In this document: one piece after another, positions 57,789 to 64,000 of the stretch | Layout: each line of letters begins with the position of its first letter | Numbering within the stretch: the first letter of the stretch is position 1 | Origin: Vibrio palustris | GTDB taxonomy: Bacteria > Pseudomonadota > Gammaproteobacteria > Enterobacterales > Vibrionaceae | Assembly (NCBI RefSeq): GCF_024346995.1 | Contig: NZ_AP024887.1 | Coordinates: forward strand, 2,356,001 to 2,420,000 | Length of the DNA stretch: 64,000 nt | Direction: 5' to 3' | Made by a program: the position numbers and the translations under genes | Notes under the pieces: generated by a model | Told to the model about the DNA's origin: nothing | The model's input: the letters and a program-made list of their open reading frames with translations, nothing else | Database searches by the model: none

Positions 57789-59147
57789 ATGTTAGATAAA
57801 CACGGACTCCTTTCTGCTCCTATCGGCGTCGTACTGCGCAAGATGGCCATTCCAACCACACTTGGCATGCTAGCAGTATTGATGTTCAATCTGGTGGACA
57901 CTTTTTTCATTTCTTTATTAGGGACTGCGCCACTCGCAGCAGTGAGCTTTACCTTTCCGATTACCTTTGCACTGAACTGCATTGGTATGGGCTTAGGGGT
58001 TGGCGTGTCAACGCATGTGGGTCGTTTACTCGGTAAAGGCCAGCATCGCCAAGCAGCATTATTTACCACCCACGGCATCTTATTGGCAGCGGGACTGATT
58101 ACCCTAGCCTCTACGTTCGGATGGTTGACCATTGATCGGCTCTTTTCCTTGATAGGCGCAAATAGCACGCTGCTACCTCTCATCAATCAGTATATGTCGA
58201 TATGGTATGTGGCGATTCCGCTACTCGTTATCCCGATGGTCGGAAGTAGCGCGATTCGCTCCAGTGGTGATACCAAAACTCCAGCGGTCATCATGGTTGG
58301 CTCTGGGGTGATTAATGGTGCGCTCGATCCTTTATTGATTTTCGGCTATGGTCCTTTTCCGCAACTTGGTATTCAAGGCGCAGCCATTGCAAGTGGTTTT
58401 TCTTGGGTTTTCGCCTGCTCTGGAATTGTATTTGTATTAATTCGTCGTAAACAACTGCTCTGCCGACCATGTTGCGCCCAAATAATAAGGCACTGGCGCT
58501 GCATTTTAAAAATTGGCACCCCGGCTGGATTTTCAACCGCCATGACACCTTTATTTGGTGCGATTCTCATGAGCTTACTCTCACAGCATGGCAATGCTGC
58601 TGTCGCCGCTTATGGCGCCGCTCAGCGGATTGAATCACTCCTTATTTTAGTCACCATGTCGCTAACCTCAGCGTTAACACCGTTTATGTCGCAAAACTTA
58701 GGCGCCCACAACCCCCAGCGCAGTTTTTCTGGACTCTTTCTCAGTATGCGCTTTAGTGTGGTGTTTCAGTGTGGGCTCTTTGCTATCATGCTGCCACTCA
58801 ATTCCGCTCTAGCGACACTCTTTTCTCATGATCATCAGGTGCAGCATTATTTAAGTCAGTACCTGTTACTGGTTCCGATCAGCTATGGCTTTCAAGGGGT
58901 GGTGATGATGTTAATATCCGCACTCAACGCGCTTCATCAACCGAAAAGCTCACTGGCATGGAGCGTACTTCGCTTATTCGCGTTAGCCTTACCGTGTGCA
59001 TGGTTGGGATCGTATCTATATGGTGCCGAAGGATTATTTGCAGGTATTGCGATGGGGAATATCTTAGGTGGAATCTTGGGGTATTGCTATACGTTGCAGC
59101 TTAAACGTCACCACATAAGCAGCTCGGTTTCCGACTCCTCTGAATAG
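57789..59147 (+). CDS. MATE-family multidrug efflux protein
   Basis: 452 residues with about 12 membrane spans in two similar halves. MATE signatures: NLVDTFFISLLGTAPLAAVS in the first half and GNAAVAAYGAAQRIESL in the second, both with the loop pattern of the NorM/DinF superfamily. A cation-coupled drug exporter is likely; the substrate cannot be read from sequence. ATG at 57789 is the first Met that gives a typical N-terminus; it has CTTCT just before and no strong ribosome site. Confidence 0.9.
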   Translation: MLDKHGLLSAPIGVVLRKMAIPTTLGMLAVLMFNLVDTFFISLLGTAPLAAVSFTFPITFALNCIGMGLGVGVSTHVGRLLGKGQHRQAALFTTHGILLAAGLITLASTFGWLTIDRLFSLIGANSTLLPLINQYMSIWYVAIPLLVIPMVGSSAIRSSGDTKTPAVIMVGSGVINGALDPLLIFGYGPFPQLGIQGAAIASGFSWVFACSGIVFVLIRRKQLLCRPCCAQIIRHWRCILKIGTPAGFSTAMTPLFGAILMSLLSQHGNAAVAAYGAAQRIESLLILVTMSLTSALTPFMSQNLGAHNPQRSFSGLFLSMRFSVVFQCGLFAIMLPLNSALATLFSHDHQVQHYLSQYLLLVPISYGFQGVVMMLISALNALHQPKSSLAWSVLRLFALALPCAWLGSYLYGAEGLFAGIAMGNILGGILGYCYTLQLKRHHISSSVSDSSE

Positions 59148-59158
59148 ATTATAAACAT

Positions 59159-59190
59159 AAAAAAAGCCGCATTTAATGCGACTTTCCTTT
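59159..59190. terminator. Hairpin between MATE gene and rraA
   Basis: AAAAAGCCGCAT-TTA-ATGCGACTTT with one mismatch and A/T flanks between two convergent genes. Confidence 0.65.
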
Positions 59191-59210
59191 TGGGATGATG
59201 AGTCACGCAG

Positions 59211-59750
59211 TTAAGCCGTTTCTAACTCATCCAATACGCTATCGTCGTCTTCAGGCTCGTCGACAGTCTCAAGATCTAGTGGTTCTTGAGACAAGATGAT
59301 ACCGGTATTATCTGCGTATAAGTAATCTTCCGGCAGGAAAGTGACTCCGCCAAAGTTCACAGCCACATCGACTTCACCGGTTGCAATGCCCGCCGCGCCA
59401 ACAGGAATTGAAGCCATAGCTTGAATGCCAACGCCAATGTCTTCTAGCTCATCGACTTCACGCACGCTACCGTACACAACAATGCCTTCCCACTCGTTTT
59501 CTTCGGCTAGTGCAGCTAACTCAGCATCAATCAATGCTCGGCGCAAAGAGCCACCGCCATCAATCAATAACACACGTCCGACACCATCTTGTTCTAATGT
59601 GGCACGAATTAGCCCGTTATCTTCAAAACATTTAACTGTAGTGATTTGTCCGGCAAAGGATGCACTGCCGCCAAAATTACTGAAAAGCGGTTCCACGACA
59701 TCTACTTGATCGAGATAAACATCACATAGTGCAGAGGTGTTGTATTCCAT
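59211..59750 (-). CDS. rraA: Ribonuclease E inhibitor RraA
   Basis: 179-residue trimeric protein that binds RNase E and lowers its activity. [21 protein letters not shown] at the N-terminus (in parts [10 protein letters not shown]), then [14 protein letters not shown] and [13 protein letters not shown]. The C-terminus is drawn out and strongly acidic ([14 protein letters not shown]), longer than the 161 residues of E. coli RraA. Downstream of menA, as in E. coli. Confidence 0.93.
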   Translation of the reverse strand: MEYNTSALCDVYLDQVDVVEPLFSNFGGSASFAGQITTVKCFEDNGLIRATLEQDGVGRVLLIDGGGSLRRALIDAELAALAEENEWEGIVVYGSVREVDELEDIGVGIQAMASIPVGAAGIATGEVDVAVNFGGVTFLPEDYLYADNTGIILSQEPLDLETVDEPEDDDSVLDELETA

Positions 59751-59823
59751 AGCTGAGTTCTCTTAGTGAAAGCCTAGTACGAGTATATCGAGTCATTAGG
59801 TCATTGCAATGACTCGATGCAAA

Positions 59824-60741
59824 TTAACTTGTCAGAGTTTGTACAATAACGACTGTTACAAACAATAGGTTAGTAATTACCGAGCATTTCACTATCACAG
59901 GCAACATTGGCGCAATGTCGGCAGGTTGGCGTGTAAACCATAGCTCGCGGCTGTGTTTAATTACCGAAATTAAGCTTAATAAAAATGGGACACTAATCCA
60001 CACTGGTTTACCTTGCATAAGCAAGTAGCCACTAAACGCTACGACCGCTCCGGCGAGCAAAAGATAATGATAGCGTTTCGCCATCTCTTGACCTAGGCGA
60101 ACGGCCATTGTGCGTTTACCGCACTGTTCATCGTTTTCAATGTCACGCATGTTGTTTACGTTTAATACCGCAACCGCCAAAAAACCACAACCGAGTGAAG
60201 GTAACACCAAAGACATATCAATAGTGCCGGTGTGTAAAAAATACGTCCCCGACACTCCCAAAAAACCAAAGAAGGTGAAGACTGATAAATCCCCTAACCC
60301 TACGTAACCATATGGTTTATTACCGACGGTGTAAGCGATGGCGGCCGCCATCGCCAACAATCCTAAACCAATAAATATCAAAATATTTTGTAAGCTGTCG
60401 AGTGCAAATAACAGTAAACCGAGCCCCATTATCACGGTCAGCGCTATATTCAAATAAATAGCCTGCTTCATATCTTGGAGGCTCACCGCACCTGATTGCA
60501 GTGCTCGCATCGGACCTAACCGTTTTTCATTATCCGTCCCTTGCACTGCGTCGCCATAATCATTGGCAAGATTAGATAGGATTTGTAGCAAGGTCGCCGT
60601 CAGCAACGCCAGTAACGCAATAGGTAATGAAAAATGCCCAGCCGAAAAGGCTAACGCACTACCGGTTAAGATAGATACAAACGCTAAAGGTAAAGTTTTG
60701 GGGCGTGCTGCATCAAACCAAATACGCAGAGAATTATTCAT
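59824..60741 (-). CDS. menA: 1,4-dihydroxy-2-naphthoate octaprenyltransferase
   Basis: 305-residue membrane prenyltransferase that makes demethylmenaquinone, the quinone used by the fumarate reductase encoded elsewhere in this window. About eight membrane spans; Asp-rich prenyl-diphosphate motif NLANDYGDAVQG and the second NNMRDIENDEQCGKRT. ATG at 60741 (MNNSLRIWF) is chosen; the frame begins 14 codons earlier. Upstream of rraA on the same strand. Confidence 0.95.
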   Translation of the reverse strand: MNNSLRIWFDAARPKTLPLAFVSILTGSALAFSAGHFSLPIALLALLTATLLQILSNLANDYGDAVQGTDNEKRLGPMRALQSGAVSLQDMKQAIYLNIALTVIMGLGLLLFALDSLQNILIFIGLGLLAMAAAIAYTVGNKPYGYVGLGDLSVFTFFGFLGVSGTYFLHTGTIDMSLVLPSLGCGFLAVAVLNVNNMRDIENDEQCGKRTMAVRLGQEMAKRYHYLLLAGAVVAFSGYLLMQGKPVWISVPFLLSLISVIKHSRELWFTRQPADIAPMLPVIVKCSVITNLLFVTVVIVQTLTS

Positions 60742-60793
60742 AATGACACTCAGTGGATGACCATAGCGCCAGTATATGCACAACCCTACCCAT

Positions 60794-60822
60794 AAAAAAG
60801 CCTGCCGATATGGCAGGCTTTC
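60794..60822 (-). terminator. Terminator after hslU
   Basis: On the minus strand AAAGCCTGCC-ATATC-GGCAGGCTTTTTT, a 10-bp stem with six T, 25 bp after the hslU stop; it separates hslVU from menA-rraA. Confidence 0.92.
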
Positions 60823-60846
60823 AATGCTTTGTTTTTGATCAATTTA

Positions 60847-62181
60847 TTAAAGAATAAAACGACTTAAATCTTCATCTTCAATCAATTCACCTAGGCGAGA
60901 TGTGACGTATTCACCGTCAATTTCAAAATGCTCACCTGTTTTTTCCGTCGCAGAATAAGAGATCTCATCCATTAAACGTTCCATCACTGTGTGTAGACGG
61001 CGTGCACCAATGTTTTCGGTTGTCTCATTGACCTGCCATGCGGCTTCCGCAATTTTCTTGATACCATCTTCAGTAAACGTAACCTGAACATCTTCAGTTT
61101 TCATCAAAGCAATATATTGCTCAGTGAGAGAGGCTTTTGGCTCGGTCAAAATACGACGAAAATCATGGCTTGATAGCGCATCGAGTTCAACGCGGATCGG
61201 TAGACGACCTTGTAGTTCAGGAATCAAATCTGATGGCTTTGATACTTGGAATGCCCCAGATGTAATAAATAGAATATGATCCGTGTGCACCATGCCATGC
61301 TTAGTGTTAACGCTGCTCCCTTCAATCAACGGCAGCAAGTCACGTTGTACACCTTCGCGAGAGACATCAGGGCCAGAACCTTGACCACTCTTACAAATTT
61401 TATCGACTTCATCGATGAAGACAATGCCGTGGTTTTCCACATTGAAAATCGCTTGTTCTTTCAGATCTTCCGTATTCACCAGCTTAGCGGCTTCTTCTTC
61501 GGTTAAGGCTTTAAACGCCTCTTTGATCGTCATTTTGCGTTTTTTCGTAGTGTCATTACCCATGTTCTGGAACAGACCTTGTAGCTGGTTGGTCATTTCT
61601 TCCATACCGGGTGGTGCCATGATCTCAACACCTGCTTGTGGTGCGGCCACATCAATCTCGATTTCTTTATCGTCTAATTGGCCTTCGCGTAATTTCTTAC
61701 GAAATGACTGACGTGCTGAAGATTCTTTTGGCTCTTGCTCTTCGGTTTTCCCCCAACCATCACGTGCTGGTGGGATCAACACATCAAGAATGCGATCTTC
61801 TGCTAACTCTTCAGCTCGAAACTTCATTTTTTCCATTTCTTGCTCACGAGTCATCTTAACCGCTACTTCCGTAAGATCACGTATGATGGTATCAACTTCT
61901 TTACCCACATAGCCCACTTCGGTGAATTTCGTCGCTTCCACCTTGATGAAGGGTGCATTCGCCAATTTTGCTAAGCGGCGAGCAATTTCGGTTTTACCGA
62001 CGCCTGTCGGACCAATCATCAAAATGTTTTTTGGGCTCACTTCTGAACGCAAGCTTTCATCAAGCTGCATGCGGCGCCAGCGGTTGCGTAGTGCTAAAGC
62101 CACAGAACGTTTTGCTGTGTCTTGGCCAATAATATGACGGTTTAGTTCGTCAACAATTTCACGAGGTGTCATTTCAGACAT
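60847..62181 (-). CDS. hslU: ATP-dependent protease ATPase subunit HslU
   Basis: 444-residue AAA+ unfoldase that feeds HslV. Walker [10 protein letters not shown] is at 57-65, Walker [12 protein letters not shown], and the long intermediate I-domain lies about 110-240. The C-terminal EDLSRFIL inserts into HslV. ATG at 62181 has AAAGGA at 8-nt spacing, better than the ATG two codons earlier. Second gene of hslVU, 45 bp below hslV. Confidence 0.97.
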   Translation of the reverse strand: MSEMTPREIVDELNRHIIGQDTAKRSVALALRNRWRRMQLDESLRSEVSPKNILMIGPTGVGKTEIARRLAKLANAPFIKVEATKFTEVGYVGKEVDTIIRDLTEVAVKMTREQEMEKMKFRAEELAEDRILDVLIPPARDGWGKTEEQEPKESSARQSFRKKLREGQLDDKEIEIDVAAPQAGVEIMAPPGMEEMTNQLQGLFQNMGNDTTKKRKMTIKEAFKALTEEEAAKLVNTEDLKEQAIFNVENHGIVFIDEVDKICKSGQGSGPDVSREGVQRDLLPLIEGSSVNTKHGMVHTDHILFITSGAFQVSKPSDLIPELQGRLPIRVELDALSSHDFRRILTEPKASLTEQYIALMKTEDVQVTFTEDGIKKIAEAAWQVNETTENIGARRLHTVMERLMDEISYSATEKTGEHFEIDGEYVTSRLGELIEDEDLSRFIL

Positions 62182-62225
62182 ATACATAATCCTTTTATTC
62201 AGTGACAAATCACTATCTTGATTGA

Positions 62226-62789
62226 TTACCCGTTCGGTAACGCCGCCACAGGTTGACCATCTTCGGTATATTCGAGTTCTTCGATCGTATGATTATGGTT
62301 AGTGAAGACACAAATATCACCGGCAATATTTAATGATTTCTCACAGATAGTGCGTGCATCTAATTCGGTGTTTTCCAACAAGGCAATTGCCGCAGACTGA
62401 GCAAAGTTACCGCCAGATCCAATCGCAATCAAATCGTTCTCTGGCTGCAGTACATCACCATTACCTGTAATAATAAGTGATGCCGTTTCATCAGCCACAG
62501 CCAAAATCGCTTCTAGACGTCGCAGCGCGCGATCACTACGCCATTCTTTCGCCATTTCTACTGCCGCTTTCGTCAAGTGACCTTGATGCATCTGCAGTTT
62601 GCTTTCAAACCGCTCAAACAGAGTAAACGCATCTGCTGTACCACCAGCAAAACCAGCCAGTACTTTGTTATTGTATAGACGACGAATTTTCTTCGCGTTG
62701 CCCTTCATCACGGTATTACCCAGTGATACTTGTCCGTCACCAGCGATGACAACTTTATTATTACGGCGTACAGAAACGATGGTAGTCAC
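62226..62789 (-). CDS. hslV: ATP-dependent protease peptidase subunit HslV
   Basis: 187-residue proteasome-beta-like peptidase. The protein begins MTTIVSVRR, so Thr2 becomes the N-terminal nucleophile after Met removal. GDGQVSLG and [11 protein letters not shown] are family segments. First gene of hslVU, under a heat-shock promoter. Confidence 0.97.
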   Translation of the reverse strand: MTTIVSVRRNNKVVIAGDGQVSLGNTVMKGNAKKIRRLYNNKVLAGFAGGTADAFTLFERFESKLQMHQGHLTKAAVEMAKEWRSDRALRRLEAILAVADETASLIITGNGDVLQPENDLIAIGSGGNFAQSAAIALLENTELDARTICEKSLNIAGDICVFTNHNHTIEELEYTEDGQPVAALPNG

Positions 62790-62830
62790 GTCAGAGCCTC
62801 TTATCTTTTTTCACTATGGAGTTAGAACCT

Positions 62831-62862
62831 ATATAGGGTTCATGATGCAAGAATTCAAGGGG
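62831..62862 (-). promoter_or_regulatory. Heat-shock (sigma-32) promoter of hslVU
   Basis: On the minus strand CCCCTTGAA (62854-62862) and CCCTATAT (62831-62838) are separated by 15 bp. The -35 is a perfect sigma-32 match and the -10 close to CCCCATNT, about 45 bp before hslV. Confidence 0.8.
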
Positions 62863-62863
62863 A

Positions 62864-62904
62864 GAAAAAACAATGCCACGTCAAGAGTCTATGACGTGGC
62901 ATTG
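62864..62904 (-). terminator. Terminator after ftsN
   Basis: Perfect 13-bp stem CAATGCCACGTCA with its complement (arms 62871-62883 and 62892-62904), followed on the minus strand by six T. It isolates hslVU from ftsN. Confidence 0.94.
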
Positions 62905-62909
62905 TTAGA

Positions 62910-63467
62910 TTACTGTTGGTTATCTTTGAGGATAATGCAGGGTTCGATTTTAGCGCGTTGCAGCTTGTGACGATCACTCTCTGCTTCACGTTTAAATTTA
63001 TAAGGCCCAAGTACGATTCTAAACCAGCTACTGCCTTCACGTTTACGAATCAGGCTGCTCAAGCCTTGAAAGGCAATTTTTGCTTTGCGCTGCTGAGCTT
63101 GCTGCATAGTTTTAAATGCGCCACATTGCATCACATAAGGAATCTTAGACACTTTAAGCTCTTTCGGCACCACTTCAATCTCTCGACTTGGAAGAGAGTC
63201 CACGTAGTGCCACTTCTCCGTCGGCGGAGGAGGTAAAGTGCTTTCTTTATCTTTAACGACTTTTTGCGTTACAGGTTTAGGTACTGAAGTCTGCTTAGGT
63301 GGCGCTTTAGGCTCAGGATCTGAATTTAACACAGATAAACCATACCCAAAGGCACACACCGCTATCACAGCAATTAAACCACTGCGCCACGGCTTACGCT
63401 TTGGCGCCGTTTTTTTGGTCGGCTTACTTTGACTACGACCACGTCTTACATAATCTTTATTAGCCAC
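62910..63467 (-). CDS. ftsN: Cell-division protein FtsN
   Basis: 185-residue bitopic division protein. A basic cytoplasmic N-terminus (MANKDYVRRGRSQSKPTKK) is followed by a membrane span (about 31-47, LIAVIAVCAFGYGLSVL), a Pro-rich linker and a C-terminal SPOR domain (about 108-180, PYVMQCGAFKTMQQA) that binds septal glycan. It is shorter than E. coli FtsN (319) because the linker is reduced. It lies between cytR and hslV as in enterics. Confidence 0.93.
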   Translation of the reverse strand: MANKDYVRRGRSQSKPTKKTAPKRKPWRSGLIAVIAVCAFGYGLSVLNSDPEPKAPPKQTSVPKPVTQKVVKDKESTLPPPPTEKWHYVDSLPSREIEVVPKELKVSKIPYVMQCGAFKTMQQAQQRKAKIAFQGLSSLIRKREGSSWFRIVLGPYKFKREAESDRHKLQRAKIEPCIILKDNQQ

Positions 63468-63597
63468 AGGAATTCTAGAGTTAACAATTTATGTCACATG
63501 GTAATGCAGTTTTCTGGGATAGAACAGTATTGAAATACAAACTGTCCCAGAAAACATCATTAAACGACGAAATTAAACGACGAAAGCGCAATCGGCG

Positions 63598-64000
63598 TCA
63601 CTGTACTGAACGCGGCGGTGCCGTGCTTTCTCGCACGACTAAAGAAGCGTCCAGTAAACGTGAACCTGCTTGAACATCGTGGCCACGTAATACATCTAGC
63701 ATCATCAGCATGGCTTGGCGCCCAATTTCATAGCGCGGCTGAGAAATTGTCGTTAATGGTGGATCGCAATATTGTGCGAACTGAATATCGTCAAAGCCAA
63801 CCACCGATAAATCTTGTGGTACGCGCAAGCCAAGGCGTTTCGCTTTTTGAATTGCGCCAATCGCCATGGTGTCGTTATGACAAAAAATAGCCGTGGGGGC
63901 TTGGGGCAGCGCCAATAATTGCGTCACAATGTGCGCGCCAGCTTCAAACGAAAAATCACCTGACATACAATAATCTTCATTCATGGTTAATCCTGCGCGG
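63598..64000 (-). CDS. cytR: LacI-family regulator CytR, C-terminal part
   Basis: The C-terminal 133 residues of a LacI/GalR repressor; the gene runs off the right edge, so the DNA-binding domain is outside. FCHNDTMAIGAIQKAKRLGL, VPQDLSVVGFDDIQFAQYCD (in parts VVGFDDIQFA) and PPLTTISQPRYEIG are the family's effector-domain segments. The position beside ftsN identifies it as CytR, the cytidine-responsive regulator of nucleoside uptake and, in V. cholerae, of competence and chitin use. An ATG at 63984 is internal, not the start. Confidence 0.9.
   Translation of the reverse strand, partial: RAGLTMNEDYCMSGDFSFEAGAHIVTQLLALPQAPTAIFCHNDTMAIGAIQKAKRLGLRVPQDLSVVGFDDIQFAQYCDPPLTTISQPRYEIGRQAMLMMLDVLRGHDVQAGSRLLDASLVVRESTAPPRSVQ

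Overview
This is a bacterial chromosomal window whose gene content and order match the Vibrionaceae, most likely Vibrio or a close relative. The order argD-pabA-exeM/xds, trpS-gph-rpe-dam-damX-aroB-aroK, pilQPONM/mrcA, oxyR/prx-grx, argHGBC/argE, ppc, aphA, cysE-gpsA-secB, epmA/frdABCD, efp/epmB, groESL, tpiA, rraA-menA-hslUV-ftsN-cytR follows chromosome I of Vibrio cholerae as I remember it (about VC2618 to VC2677). AphA, a Vibrio quorum-sensing regulator, is present and nearly identical to the V. cholerae protein. I cannot name the species.

Layout. 1-1.4 kb: start of argD with a paired ArgR operator, then pabA. 1.4-4.0 kb: secreted nuclease. 4.2-11 kb: the dam superoperon on the minus strand (aroK, aroB, damX, dam, rpe, gph, trpS). 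11-15 kb: pilMNOPQ, the type IV pilus/DNA-uptake secretin and its alignment proteins, divergent from mrcA. 17.7-21.1 kb: a peroxide module of oxyR, a 37-bp OxyR operator, a peroxiredoxin-glutaredoxin fusion and a flavin disulfide reductase. 21.7-28.1 kb: arginine synthesis, argCBGH on the minus strand (ArgH fused to an acetyltransferase domain) and argE on the plus strand. 28.3-35 kb: ppc, aphA, cysE-gpsA-secB and a rhodanese. 35.2-43 kb: the three EF-P genes (epmA, efp, epmB) surrounding frdABCD and a dicarboxylate transporter. 43.2-44.7 kb: a ModF-type double ATPase. 52.4-64 kb: groESL, an Fe-S-type regulator, tpiA, a MATE pump, rraA-menA, hslUV, ftsN and the start-truncated cytR.

The accessory part is about 44.7-52.2 kb, between modF and groEL. 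It holds gene debris, a DUF4282 membrane protein, two copies of one terminator hairpin, a 5'-deleted IS3-family element, a copper-resistance operon (copA-copB-copC-copD plus an NTF2-like gene cut off by the IS end), a 151-bp sequence present three times in tandem at the start of copA, and an apparently complete IS3-family element. The three tandem copies each carry promoter-like sequence, ribosome site and the first 27 codons of copA. They create two 48-codon Tat-signal mini-ORFs, and each mini-ORF ends just before the next start codon. This is the least expected structure in the window.

Working together: the copper genes would oxidise and sequester periplasmic copper. The OxyR module handles peroxide and thiols. 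frdABCD plus the transporter fit anaerobic fumarate respiration. EpmA/EpmB modify EF-P. AphA is the low-cell-density quorum-sensing output, and its leader contains an 8-nt match to the conserved Qrr small-RNA pairing region. Heat-shock (sigma-32) promoters are visible before groESL and hslVU. I saw no rRNA, tRNA or CRISPR array.
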